A DNA stretch of 64,000 nucleotides from Ascoidea rubescens DSM 1968 (lineage: Eukaryota > Ascomycota > Saccharomycetes > Ascoideales > Ascoideaceae): the NCBI RefSeq assembly GCF_001661345.1, contig NW_017962921.1:629452-693451 (forward strand), given 5' to 3'. A program made the position numbers and the translations under genes. Under the pieces are notes generated by a model, which saw only the letters and a list, made by a program, of their open reading frames with translations, did no database searches and had not been told where the DNA came from. Positions 11,347-22,995 of the stretch are shown one piece after another. Position 1 is the stretch's first letter; each line of letters starts with the position of its first letter.

Positions 11347-12084
11347 TTAATTAACAGTTAGTGATGATATGTTTTCATTTAAATCATTTAAATTTATAGT
11401 GTTGAGATTATTTTGGAAAAATTGTTTGCCAGTTAATTTATCTCTATGTAATAAATCCAATCTCTTTTGTTCTCTTCGATCTAAGTTCATTCTTTTTCTA
11501 AAATCTAATCTCCAAGCTTGAAAATTTTCTTTTGTTATTTTAGTACCCATAAATTTTTTATTTTCTTCCAATTCTCTTTCATATTGTTGTTTTTCGTGTT
11601 TTTTCTCTTCGATTTTCAATTTATCTTGGAACAAAGATTCAGCTGTTTCTTTTAAATAGGAGGTTAAAGTGAAGACTAAGGGCATGCCCAAGTTCTCATT
11701 GGCTTCGTCATATAATTTGTTCAATAAAGATTTCAAATCACTTGAATCGAACTGCACCAATTCTGAGATTATAACTGGTTTTCTGGTTGCTCCTGAGCCA
11801 TCAATATCACCATCATCATCGGAATCGTCTTCAGAGTCCTGATATTCGTCAGAGTCGTAATCAGAATTGTCAGCAGGATCAGCAATGGATACATCTAGAT
11901 CGGGAAGCTCGTTAGGATATTTGGGAGTATAATGAACATGTAACACTAGCAGATGTTTCTTTTCACTGGGTGTTTCCAACAACAAGTCGATGGTGAAGTC
12001 TGTATCACTGGCAATGGATAGCTCGTCAGGATAGATAGACTGTAGTATCTCGAGTTCCTCCTTTTGCTCTTCAATGGGATCCAT
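11347..12084 (-). CDS. GIR2: RWD-domain protein Gir2 (RWDD1 family)
   Basis: A 245-residue protein with an N-terminal RWD domain (about 1-135). It opens with the typical QKEELEILQSIYPDEL and contains YTPKYPNELP. A strongly acidic insertion (about 80-100) interrupts the domain. The C-terminal part is charged and helical and includes TKENFQAWRLDF, typical of Gir2/RWDD1. Gir2 binds the GTPase Rbg2 and, through its RWD domain, Gcn1, which affects Gcn2 signalling on ribosomes. Length is close to the S. cerevisiae protein (about 265). The start ATG is at 12084. It lies 121 bp from the tRNA-Ala gene on the same strand. Confidence 0.9.
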   Translation of the reverse strand: MDPIEEQKEELEILQSIYPDELSIASDTDFTIDLLLETPSEKKHLLVLHVHYTPKYPNELPDLDVSIADPADNSDYDSDEYQDSEDDSDDDGDIDGSGATRKPVIISELVQFDSSDLKSLLNKLYDEANENLGMPLVFTLTSYLKETAESLFQDKLKIEEKKHEKQQYERELEENKKFMGTKITKENFQAWRLDFRKRMNLDRREQKRLDLLHRDKLTGKQFFQNNLNTINLNDLNENISSLTVN

Positions 12085-12205
12085 TGTGCATCAATAAGTG
12101 ATGATAAGAAAACAGCAACAGCAAAGCACAAACAATGTCTTCATTTCTTTGTCTTTTGATGAAGGAGCAGCAAAACCAGCAAAGATAAAGCAAAAAGAAA
12201 ATAAT

Positions 12206-12278
12206 TGGACGAGTTGGGAATCGAACCCAAGACCTCTTGCTTGCAAGGCAAGCGCGCTACCAACTGCGCTACACGCCC
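12206..12278 (-). tRNA. tRNA-Ala (anticodon TGC)
   Basis: The reverse complement folds as a 73-nt tRNA: an acceptor stem starting GGGCGTG, A box TAGCGCAGTTGGTAG, anticodon stem CTTGC/GCAAG with loop CTTGCAA (anticodon TGC), T arm TTGGG-TTCGATT-CCCAA, and discriminator A. There is no intron. A run of T on the transcribed strand just downstream (plus-strand A runs at 12193-12200) can serve as the Pol III terminator. The acceptor stem has one mismatch and one G-T pair; as I recall it, yeast tRNA-Ala also has a mismatch there. Confidence 0.95.
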
Positions 12279-13522
12279 AAATTGTGTTTTCTCTAAAACC
12301 TGTTACAGTTGTGTGATGGTGCATGTTCCCACACGGCTTTTTGCTTCCACATTGCTGGTACTTAAGTCGTAACCTTCAGAGCACTTTTTGTCCAATTAAT
12401 AGCCAAGATCCGCCCAGCCAACAGCCAATCTGCTAAGCGAACACAAAACAAGTTCTAGAAGCTCGGTAAGATCCGGAGTTATGACCGATCAACCACGTGC
12501 TGTAGAATTCACAAGTCACGGGTTTGCAAAGCGACATATTGAACAGCGAAACTAACAATTCAAGGGTTTTTCTCTGGCTGTGAAGCTTGAACAACTGCTT
12601 TGGGGCTTAATTTGTGCTTGGAAATTGAACAATTGATGAAAGAAGGGCCCAAAGTAAAGTATTTTTACGGCAGAGGATTGCGAAATATCAAACAGCATGG
12701 CGTGAAATAATATTCTCACAATGAGCATTTATCAACCTTTACAGAAATAATAACCATTCAGGTAATTAGTTTAGTGGTGAAATAGAGTTTGAGCTGCCAA
12801 ACCGTGTTGTGATTGGTCTGCTGTGTGTTTTGGCTTGTAATAAGCGAGATGAGCCAAAGTGAGTAAAATTAGCTCTTGAACCTGCTAACAGACAAATACT
12901 ATACCTTTGAGTTCATAGTGCAAATTGTCAACCAATTAATTGGAAATCAATTGAATATTGGATAAATAATGAATAAAAATGGAGAAGAGCATAAAATTGA
13001 ATTCAGAAAAAAAAAAGTGCATAATAAAATTACTTTGACAAATTAGATTTCATAAAGGGCATTATGATATGTAACCAGTAAGGTGAAAATCCAATTAATT
13101 ACTTTATATGGATTACAAGACGTTAAAGAATAGAAAATTTCATGAAGATTTGAATTTAATGTTTAATATTTCAAAATTGAGTCTTAAATTAAATAAATAA
13201 GTGAAGTTTAATTTTTGAGATCAAATCATGGAAAGTCTCTTGTTTTTTTATTTGGCGATATATTGTCAGTCAATTTCAAAAAGAAATTATCTCTTTTAAT
13301 TTAATTTTGTAAGTTAATCTTAAATTTATTAGACATTGAATATAAAAAGATGGATTTCCATTGAATTTGGTGATTTGAAATGTCTTCAGTATTCAATTAT
13401 TCATAAAAGAGATAATCGTTGCTTATACCTACTATCTGCCATAATTCATAATTCATAATTCATAAATTGCCAATTATAATTTTTTAATTCTTAATCATTG
13501 ATTAGTCAAAACATAATTGAAA
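12279..13522. other. Long intergenic region before His-rich GPI gene
   Basis: About 1.2 kb without a supported gene. It contains a CACGTG E-box near 12495, and a TATA element (TATAAAAA, 13341-13348) 175-182 bp upstream of the GPI gene. The stretch 12900-13500 is very AT-rich and is probably a long regulatory region or 5' leader. Confidence 0.5.
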
Positions 13523-14104
13523 ATGCACTTCTCTAACTCTGTTGTTTTATTAATCGCTGCTTCATTGACAGTTTCCAATGCTTTCCAATATAAAAGACAT
13601 GATGGACACGATCATGGCGAAGAAACTACCAGTGAAACTGTTGCTGCTGTTGCCACTGAATCTGAATCCCATGAAGGCCATGACCACGGTGAAGAAACTG
13701 TCACTTCAACTGTTGCTACTGAATCCGAATCTCATGACGATCATGACCATGACCATGACCACAGTGAAAGTTCTGTTGCTCAAACCACTGCTGAAACTGT
13801 TACTGAAACTACCGCTGAAACCACTGTCACCACTATAGCTCCATCTTCTTCTCCAGATACCACTTCAAACACTGTTGCTAATACAATTACAAGCTCAAGC
13901 GCTGCATCTGAATCCTCTGACGACCACTCTGACCACGACCACGACCACTCTGAAAGCTCCTCTACCTTGGCCACCTCTGTCGTCTCTGGAAGCGCTGCTG
14001 GATCCAATGACACAGAAATCTCTCAAAACACTGCCAATGGTGCTTACAAGGCCTCGGCTGGCCTTGCTTTGCTAGTTGGTGGCTCCCTCTTCGCCCTTTT
14101 ATAG
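13523..14104 (+). CDS. His-rich secreted GPI-anchored protein
   Basis: A 193-residue Ser/Thr-rich protein. Residues 1-20 form a signal peptide ending SNA, followed after FQY by a KR site that the Kex2 protease could cut. The mature chain begins HDGHDHGEE and carries further His/Asp clusters (GHDHGEE, DHDHDHDH, DHSDHDHDHSE) set in Ser/Thr-Glu-Ala repeats. The C-terminus (about 172-193) is a short spacer plus hydrophobic tail (LALLVGGSLFALL) typical of GPI attachment. It is probably a cell-wall or plasma-membrane mannoprotein whose His/Asp clusters could bind Zn, Ni or Cu (inference). I know no named orthologue. The longer frame starts with TTG; ATG 13523 begins the signal peptide. Confidence 0.85.
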   Translation: MHFSNSVVLLIAASLTVSNAFQYKRHDGHDHGEETTSETVAAVATESESHEGHDHGEETVTSTVATESESHDDHDHDHDHSESSVAQTTAETVTETTAETTVTTIAPSSSPDTTSNTVANTITSSSAASESSDDHSDHDHDHSESSSTLATSVVSGSAAGSNDTEISQNTANGAYKASAGLALLVGGSLFALL

Positions 14105-14642
14105 ACTATAGACCTCGCTACGTAGCGCTACAGCATCTTTTCTCAGTTTCTTCTCTTTTCTCTCTCTTCTTCTCTTCTCTAATTAACGCTTTCCTTCTCC
14201 AAGACTCGAACCGCCCTCCGCTCCCGCACTGCTGGGCCAAACCTTATCTCCCACCTGCAGCAGCAATTCCTCCTCTTCCACCTTCATGAAATGCCCACTC
14301 CTCTGCTGCTTCTTCTTTCAGCCCCCATGAAGCAACCTCTCGTCAAGTCCAGAGTAAAAGTCGTTGGCCCTGGCTGTTTCACTCACCTGGATTGATTTCA
14401 GTTGCTTATATTGTCCATCCTCCAGCCCTGTCCAGCTGCTGCCCACACTTCCTTTTTTTTTCTGCTTTGTATTTTGGGTGTCTCCTCTGCTAATTTCTTT
14501 TTTATTGTCTGGTTCCAGCTTGTTTTATGGAACCGTTTGTTATTCTCGTCAGTAGCATTAATCTTTGATTCAAACTGCACTGCTTGTTTGTCGTTGAAAC
14601 CTGCTTAGAACTTTGTTTTCCCTGCTGATAACTCAATCCAAA
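14105..14642. other. Intergenic, pyrimidine-rich
   Basis: Starts with a strongly pyrimidine-rich tract (TTCTC repeats, about 14140-14180), then mixed sequence leading to the next start codon. Open frames here overlap on both strands and lack plausible starts or protein-like composition. Confidence 0.45.
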
Positions 14643-16493
14643 ATGGGCGTTTTCACTTTTGGCAGAAGGCACAGCACCAACCAACAACAAGCTTACACTG
14701 GTGTCAACAAAAACCTCATCGATACTTCTCTAAAGGCCAGCAGTAATGCTGTAGCTGCTGCTAATGCTATTGGGCGCAAGTTCTCCTCGACCCCTGCTTC
14801 AAATATCCACAATACCCACAATCTCCCACCTGTATCTCATAAAAGATACAACAGTTTACCAAATTCATCCTTATCAAACCAAATAAAAATACAGTCTCAA
14901 ATCAATGCAAATCCCAATATTAACACTGCTCATACTTCTCCTTCTTCTTCTACTTCTCCTTCTACTTTTGCTCATAATAATAATAATAATAATATCAATC
15001 CCCAGTTTATCAATCATCATACGAAAGTCCATAAAAGATTTTCTGCTCCCTCTTCTCCAAGGCTATCCTCCCCTAACGACTTTCATATCTCTAGAAGACT
15101 AAATTCCTTGACTTTATCAATAGACTCTGAACTAGATAACATACAAGAAGAAGATTTACATAATACGTCTAATGTTGATACCTTGCTCAATGCTAATATT
15201 ATCCAAAATAATACAAATAATAATTCGAAAATCAAATCCGCTTTAATTAAAGAACATCAACTCAAATTGCCAAAACATAAAGTCTCATTCAGTGATACCT
15301 CTTCTGAATTAAGTGATAAAGATCTATCTCAAATTCAACCTCAATACAATAATAATCAAACGAATAACAATAATAATAACAATAACAATAATGGCGCTTT
15401 CATAAAACCAGTTTATAAACATAAAAGAACCTCTTCAGCACAAATCAAATTCAATAATACTCAAAACCCTACTCAAAACCAAAAAATGATTAAGAAATAT
15501 GTCCCCACCCCCACAGGCTTACAGTTGATCGAAATCCCCGAAGCTGAATATAAAAAAAAAATTGAAAGGACTTATTCAATCATAAATGCAAGCAGAATCA
15601 ACTCCTCAAATCAAAGCTCAAGACTAAACTCCCTCTCTTCTCTATCAAAACACAAAAAAAAACTATCTATATCCCAACCAATAATTAACGAAAAAGAACA
15701 AACTACTTTTTTTTCCTCTTTTTCTTCTTCTAAACATGAAATTCCCTCAAAATTTCAAAACTCGGATTCACAACAGCCTTCAACTTTCCCTTCTCATCCT
15801 CCACAAATTAAAATTCATTCTACGCTCCCATCCAAGGAACTCCCATCCAAGGATTTAATCCATCAAAAAGTAAATCAAAAAGAAATAGAAAAAGAAGATA
15901 TGCAGAAAAAACTTGAGGAAAAAGAAAAAGAAAACCAAGATATTCACAGCAAAGATATTAAGCAAAATATTAAACAAGATATTAAAGATGATATTCAACA
16001 AAATATTCAAGATAATATTCAACAAAATAACGAGCACCAAACAGTAAAAACTAAGGATAACATTGAACCTCTTCCTTCAATCAATCCAACCTCTCCTATT
16101 GACTCTCAAAATAAAAAAGTGCCTGAACTAGCTCAAATATCTGAAAACCAAACTGAAAATGAAAAAAATCAAATTGAAAATGAAAAAAACCAGCAATTTC
16201 CAAAAGAAGATTCCCAAATATTGTCTCTGAATCATTCTCCTAAACCATCAATTACATTACCAAAGAAAGAAATTCCTGCTGACGCTTTTTCGAAAACTCA
16301 TAACAAGATGGTCTCATCATCTGAAGACCTCTCGACTGTTTCTAGATCAAGTGTGATGTTTTCTTCATCTTCAATTGAAGAAAATAACCAGGTCCCTTCT
16401 TCTCCGATACAAATCCATATTTCAGATATTGATGAGCAAAAACCACAGCCCATGGCTCAACAGATTCGCTCGAGTTTATTGAATTTACCAATA

Positions 16494-16526
<33 letters not shown>

Positions 16527-17666
16527 TTATCAAGTTCAACCACTAATGATAATACTTCAAATCCAATTCCTGCACGAAGAAAATCGGCTTTAAAAAAATC
16601 ATCTGCTTCAATTACTTCGCAACAATCATCGATTGGTGTACTAAAACCAGCTTTAAACCCAGTTATAAACCCAGCAGAGCAGGCATATCTTTCTCTTACT
16701 ACTGCAGAAAATACAAGACTAAATGCACAATTATCCAGTTCTTCTAAAACTCAGATTAAAAGAAACACATCTCATTCTCCATCCTTTCGAACTACATTGA
16801 GGGAAGAAACTTCTCCAAATAGTATTATAACTCCACACAATCCAAATATTCATATTTTAACAACCTTAAGAAAAAGTGAACCTCAATCTTCTAGTTCCAA
16901 GCTTGTTTCTCTAAGAAAAAATTCAGTGAATAAAGACAAACCATCAAGGATTCAAAGAAACCCATTATCTTCTCAGAAAAAAATAGCATTAGATTCTTCT
17001 TTTCAAACCGCAGAGCAGATCAAACCCAAAATTAACTTTTCGAATTTTTCACAACCAAATGCTTCAACAAACTCAAATAACTTGATAAATACGTCGAATT
17101 CTCAAAAACATGTTCAAATGCCTCAAATTTCAACTAAAGAACAAGAAAAAACAAAAAGAGGAACACTGATTACTTCTCCAACTGCTGCCGAAAGAATGAC
17201 TTTCATCAGATCTTCAAGTTTTGAAAAATTGAGACCTACGGAGAAAAACATTGCTTTTAAAAGAATGTCTTTAAGGGATGCTCAACCAACAAATCAAAAT
17301 AACGAATATTATGATTCATATAATTATGCTGGCAATGATAATTATGATAATGATTTTAATGTTCCTAATAATTTCAGATCCAGGTTTGCAGATTCTGATG
17401 ATGAGCTGGACATATATTCTAATCAACCACCTCGAATTTCAAAAACTCCAAATCCAAATTCTACCTCAAATAATAATAATAGTTCTGAAAATGGATACCA
17501 TGCAGATTCTAGTCCCAAATTTATTAAAGCTTCTAAAATTAAACTCACTTCAAAGTCTAAAAGTAGATCAAAATCTAAACATCATTCCAAAGGTTTTGAT
17601 AAACCAGATAAACAAAGTAAGTTTAAGAAGTTGAAGAAGTTATTTGGAGGGGGCAAAAGCAAATAA
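14643..17666 (+). CDS. Large low-complexity protein, Seg1-like eisosome candidate
   Basis: A 1007-residue protein rich in Ser, Asn, Lys and Gln with no globular domain visible. The N-terminus (MGVFTFGRR) leads into an Ala/Asn segment (SNAVAAANAIGRK). Other features are KKYVPTPTGLQLIEIP (about 285), AEQAYLSLTTAENTRLNA (about 680), SPTAAERMTFIRSSSFEKL, FRSRFADSDDELD (about 915), and a very basic end (KFKKLKKLFGGGKSK). The 'KKYVP..GL..IEIP', 'FRSRFADSDDE' and basic tail resemble my recollection of Seg1/Seg2, which shape eisosomes under the plasma membrane. The identification is tentative. The upstream frame begins at TTG 14613; ATG 14643 is preferred. Confidence 0.6.
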
Positions 17667-18164
17667 TTTTCAACCTTTTACAACGAAGACCAAAAATTTG
17701 GTTTTCATTTCACTTTTCCTGCTTTTTTGTTTTCTTTTGACACTTATTTATATGTAAAATATTTTTTTTGAACTTTTCTTATGCTTTATATTATAATAAG
17801 ATTGATCATTAAAATTTTTATGCTCAGCTTTTGCTTTAGTTTAATTTTTTTTCACTCTAGTTTTCACTCTAGTTTTTAACCTGATTTTTAATCTTTTTTA
17901 ATTAACCCTCAATTTTTAATGATTACTTTTTAGTTTTAATTTCTTATCTCCAATTGACACTTACTTCTTTTATTTTGACGATCTTTGATAAATCCTATTA
18001 ATATGCAAGAAATTCACTGTCTGTAACCACCTGCTCATCTCTCGATGGTCTGTTGAAATCGAAAATCTAGCTAATATTCGTTTGATCCATTTTAACAAAT
18101 TCACCAAAAATAACTGATATCAATTCCAGGTTGGAGGAAAATCTTTCTGACCCAATCAGATAGC
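17667..18164. other. Intergenic, T-rich 3' flank
   Basis: AT-rich, T-rich DNA between the SEG1-like gene and the kinase-like relic. It includes repeated TTTTTAATC/TTTTAGTTT runs. No N-terminal MPP10 coding sequence can be recognised here. Confidence 0.45.
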
Positions 18165-20153
18165 ATGAATGAAATCAACAATATTAGAAAGGATGAAGCT
18201 GCTACGATTATTGATTTCATCAGGCTAGAGCCAAAAGTCAAAGCAAACAGAAATGTTTTTCTGAATGCCCCAATTTTAAGCTCAATAACAACTTCAGACA
18301 CAGATGCTGTTGCTAATATCCCACTATTTTTGTTGTTTCCAAACCCACAGCAAATAATCAATTCTAATACCATCACAAATGAAGAGAATCCTCAAGTCCC
18401 ACCAACAGATTTAGAGACACCCATCAATGTCTTGAACCCAATTGTTGTCTCAGCTTCTCAGTCATCATCGGTGGTAAGCTTCACTACCCTATTATCTTCT
18501 ACATATTGATATAATAAAATGATAAATCAATTTTACAAACTCCTTCCTTTGTCAGACTCAGCACAAATTAATATTCCTGGCATAATTGAAAGCATAGACA
18601 ATCAATTAAAGGCACAGCTATGATCACAGATTGCCGAAAGTAACTTGAGAACCTGGGGTGATTGGTGTCAATTTGAAAATCGATCCATCATAAGAGAAGA
18701 TGATCTAATGGAATTATTAAATAAGTTGTATTTCAATCCAGCAACGTACTTGTGTCAAGAAGTTCAATACCAGTCTCATTTCAAAATGATTCCTGGTAGA
18801 AACTTCGGAGTTTATGAATGCTTTTTTAACAATATATATCATGATAAACAAAAAGCAGTCATTCAAGCAAAAATGGAGATCAACCTGTAGACTAGGTCAG
18901 TATTTGCTAAATAATAATAATAATAATAATAATGATACCCAATTTAAAACTAAACAAAATAGAAATAGCTACATTGCCCATCAAATAATCTCCAACCTTC
19001 TCAAACAAGCAATTGCAAACTTAATTAATTGCAAATGCAAAAACATTATCATGATTGATTTGTATGAGACAATGTTTCTTCAGCTAACTCCAGAATACGC
19101 CATAATGGAAATGAACAAAATTCCAGACTTTTCCAAATATAAAGCTATACCCTTTAACTAGTTGGTGCTCACTGCGATACCTGAACTATCATTCAATGAT
19201 ATTATTTTGGTCTTTTACTTGCTCAGGTAGTAATCAAGTTAATTTTATGGACTTGCAAGACAACTTGCAGAATAAAAACGTTGATGACTGGATAGTCACA
19301 ACCAAGCAGAACTCATATCATTTTGCGAATTTCCAGTACAACCAAAATTTGAAATTGAACCTCACAAGATTTAACAGTATTTATTTTCAAAATGCTAAAC
19401 CAATACAGTTTTCTATTGAAAAACTATATTGGCGCCGAATATTTCAAACAGACCCTATGTTTAATGCCCAGTTTGGATTAAACAGTGACATTAAGATGCT
19501 TATCAAGATCTTTGATCCCTCTTATGTTGGGCATATCAATATGACATCTAGCTCGAATCCATAATCTCCCACTCAAACAACTTTTATTCAAAAGTTATTC
19601 ATCAATTTGTGATTGAAATAAGTGTTTTTAATGCAATGAGAAAATATCAATCACAATACCTCTTCACACTTTTTTGTCATGGTTTTTTGGATGGTTCTTA
19701 TGCCACTGCTGATGGTAACTTTTCACTAGTTGGGCTATTTTTATTGATGGAATATTTCCAAGACGATAAGCACTTGATGAAAGATAAATGGCGAAAAAAA
19801 GTTTTGAAAGGTTTGTGAGTCTCGCAAATCTTTCATAATAATGGCATTATCCATGAAGATTTAAAGACATCAAATACCATTATCAATTTGGATTATGATG
19901 GTAATATGATTAGGTTCTTGTTGACTTTGGCTTTTCTAGATATATGAAAAGCAAAAAAATGATCGCAAAAATTTTGGGAACTAAACATGACCTTAAAGAG
20001 AGCATAATAATGAAGCTAAAAGACATCAACGATTTACGTAAGGCGTTTAATTTCAAAAAGTCTTCAGTTTCAAACGATAATATTATCACCCAAAAGAAAG
20101 TATTGACCTATCAAATTTGGGGGCAGTATGATTTTTGGTTATGTAGCTTCTGA
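18165..20153 (+). pseudogene. Broken kinase-like gene (nuclease-like N-part plus kinase)
   Basis: A string of plus-strand fragments in two frames that reads as one decayed gene. Lesions include an in-frame TGA at 18621, a frameshift near 18860-18900, stops at 19159 and 19562, and a frameshift at about 19820-19940. The last part has kinase landmarks: GLFLLMEYF (hinge-like), IIHEDLKTSNTII (catalytic loop, 19848-19886) and LVDFGFSRYMKSKK (DFG loop, about 19918-19960). The earlier part (TWGDWCQFENRSII, and NLINCKCKNIIMIDLYETMF at about 19018-19077) resembles the pre-kinase domain of large fungal kinase-like families (FunK1 or Crinkler type), which is an inference. It abuts the truncated MPP10 copy, and the kinase fragment stops about where MPP10 coding begins. 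Confidence 0.6.
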
Positions 20154-21392
20154 TATATTACTTGTAAACTTAATTATTTGGCTGATATAGGTGATTCAGA
20201 AGAGGAGAGTGATGACGAAGAAATTCTTTATTATGATGACTTTTTTGGTAACAGAAAAAATAATAAGTATAGTTACAAAAACAAAAAGTCCAAGAAGAAT
20301 AATCGAAAAGACGACAACTTTGAAATAAATAAAAAACTCAATGGCAATGATCATTCTAATAAAAAAGTAAGATTTGATAATGATGACGATGAATTAATGA
20401 AGATTACTAAATTGGATTTGTTTGAGGACAATAATAATAATGCTGGAAACGATATTCAAGAAGAAAACCTTTCGACTTTTGAAAAGCAACAAAAATTGAT
20501 TCAGGCTCAAATTGAACAATTAGAAGAGGAAGCTTTAGAGAAAAAAAAATGGACACTTGGAGGTGAATCTTCAGTTAAGAATAGACCAGCAGACTCTTTA
20601 CTAGAAGAAGAATTAGAATTTGAAAGGACTTCCAAACCTGTTCCAATAATCACTCAAGAAGTTACTGAATCAATCGAAGATATGATTCGTCGTCGTATCA
20701 AGGAAGCCAATTTTGATGATATACCCAAAAGATTGCCTATGAAAAATTCACAAAATCTAATAAAAAACAGAAATCAAATGGATGTTAGCGAATATAAATC
20801 ATCAAAATCCTTAGCTGAAATATATGAAGAGGAATATGGGCTTAAAAAAAATGATGATGAGAGTTCGAATACTAATATAACTAAAGAATTGGAAAAATCT
20901 CATAAAGAAATCGAATCAATGTATCAATTATTATCACATAAATTAGACGCTTTATGTTCTGCTCACTTCATTCCAAAACCTGCTCAAAAGGAAATTGATA
21001 TTAAAGTCAATACTTCAACGATAACAATGGAAGATGCTCAACCGTTATCAATGTCGAATGAAACTACACTAGCACCACAAGAAATCTATAAGCCTACTGT
21101 TGGTATAGATAGTAAAGAAGTTAAACTCAAGAGTGGGTTGATCATCTCCAAAAATGAATTATCGAGAGATGATAAAAACAGGCTACGTAGAGCAAATAAA
21201 AGGAAGAGATCTAAGATGCTCAAGAGCAAAGTTGAAAATAAGAAGTTTAAGAAAAATGATAAAAATGATGTTATTCAGACACTTAAAAAGGCTAATGTTA
21301 CTGTGATTGGTAAGAAGGGCGAGAAAACAGATGTGTATGGTGAGGAGAAAAAAGAAAATGGACCTTTGACAAGCAATAACCTTAGACTATGA
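20154..21392 (+). pseudogene. MPP10: 5'-truncated MPP10 (U3 snoRNP) copy
   Basis: An open frame of about 410 codons that matches only the C-terminal two-thirds of Mpp10, the U3 snoRNP protein needed for early 18S rRNA processing (593 residues in S. cerevisiae). Similarity starts abruptly in the acidic DDEEILYYDDFF stretch and continues through TFEKQQKLIQAQIEQLEEEA, EELEFERTSKPVPIITQEVT, SSKSLAEIYEEEYG, AHFIPKPAQ, ITMEDAQPLSMSNETTLAPQ and the basic NRLRRANKRKRSK tail. The roughly 220 N-terminal residues are missing and the frame closes upstream at a TGA (20151). The first in-frame ATG is 20397, inside the conserved part. The frame itself has no stops, so truncation is recent or a shortened product is still made. 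I cannot see whether an intact MPP10 exists elsewhere. Confidence 0.8.
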
Positions 21393-22922
21393 TTTACAGA
21401 AAGATAATAGGTTTATAGTAAAGGTTGTAGATTCTAAACAAAAAAGAATAAATATTTCTTTAAAATGTTTCCTGATAATGATGAATTATATCAATATGTA
21501 CTCTCATGCATGTTAAAATGTGGATATTGATAATAATAAACACTTGACAACGTGAAAAAAGCAGTGTATTAACAGGAGTTTAACATTAATTGAAAGTAGA
21601 ATAAATAAGAAAATATATTTTGAATAAGAAATATATGTTTTCCAGGAATTGATATGGTTGCATTTTAAAATATTTTTTTAAAGACTACAATCCAATTTAA
21701 AGTCAGGAAACTTTGTTTATTTTAGGGATTATGTTGGGATTTTATTTAATAGAAATTAGAATACAATGAGGAAATAATGAACGTGAAATAATTTCATAAA
21801 ATATACGATAATTAATTTATCAGAGCCTTCTAATTAATTAAAAAAATAAAAAAATAAATAGATAACTGTTTTTAATTCTTTGATTGATTGAAACTTTTTC
21901 ACTTTTTTTTTGTTTATTTTTAATTTGGAGAGGAAAAGGAACCAACAGAAAAGATATTTGGTGGGAATCAAAAACAATTTCCACAAAATAAGATACAAAA
22001 ACATTGTAACAAAAAGCGTAAAAGCTCATCATCATCATCATCATCATCATCTGTATGACTCATTTATAAAACAATTATAATATGTTTATTTTAATGCAAT
22101 AAATTTTTTATTGAACTATTAAGATACTTAAAAAGGAAGAAGATAAAATAAAGTAGTTTTGATGAACAAACTTGATATAAATATATATAAATATGTATAG
22201 ATATATATACATATTCATACATAAATGGTCACTTCGACATCCAAAAAAAAGAATTTTAAAATTAAGAAATGATTTATAAAATGAATCAATTTTAGATTAC
22301 CATTACTTTGTCAAAATACTAATTTTAGAGATATTCAAATAAATAATAACAATATAAAGATAAATTAATAAAACCTTTGCCAGAATTTTGTCCAAAAACT
22401 AGAAAAAATATCTAGTAAAATAAAGTAATATTAAGAGAGGTTATTGTTAAAGAATAAACCTTTACCTTTTCTAAATTGATAAATTTCCCAAATAAAAGCT
22501 TCAATAAGAGTAAATGAGTAAATAAGGTTAAGGTTAAGAGTAAATTGAAATTTATTTATTAAACTTATGGTGTATTTAAAAGAAATTAACAATAAACTCA
22601 GTAGAAACATTAAAGTCAAATAATACAATCAAAAATTTAAAATCTAATGATTTGATTTGTAGTTTCTTATGACAAAAAGGATAACGTACATTTTTTTGGA
22701 GAGTGGTGGATCCTTTTGTATATATGCATGTAAACAATAGAAAGCATGTAATAAGCTGTGAAGATACGCAATAACAAAATAACTTCGTCAAACTTCTCCG
22801 AAAGCCAAACCCGTTTGTTCGTAATACGTGTTGTTTTCGGATGTGTTCAAAAATTACAAAAAACCTGACAGGTGATATATAACACAAAGTTTAATTTATT
22901 GAATAAATGATAAAAACAATCA
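21393..22922. other. Long AT-rich intergenic region
   Basis: About 1.5 kb of very AT-rich DNA with homopolymer runs, an ATC trinucleotide run (about 22028-22051) and TATA/ATAT-rich stretches (about 22175-22215). The frames across it start at non-ATG codons or look like composition artefacts. No gene is supported. Confidence 0.5.
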
Positions 22923-22946
22923 TGCGATTTCTGTGGATCGAACACA

Positions 22947-22978
<32 letters not shown>

Positions 22979-22995
22979 GACTGAGCTAAAACCGC
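22923..22995 (-). tRNA. tRNA-Phe (anticodon GAA)
   Basis: The reverse complement is a 73-nt tRNA almost identical to yeast tRNA-Phe: GCGGTTT acceptor, A box TAGCTCAGTCGGGAGAG, anticodon arm CAGACTGAAGATCTG (anticodon GAA), T arm CTGTG-TTCGATC-CACAG, and discriminator A. A T5 run on the transcribed strand just downstream is a good Pol III terminator. The gene has no intron, unlike the S. cerevisiae tRNA-Phe genes, which carry a short one after the anticodon. Confidence 0.97.

Noticed and set aside
20110-20180. An intron joining an upstream MPP10 exon to the truncated copy
   Set aside because: There is an AG near 20189 but no GTATGT-type donor with MPP10-like coding upstream, and no TACTAAC box; upstream DNA reads as kinase relic.
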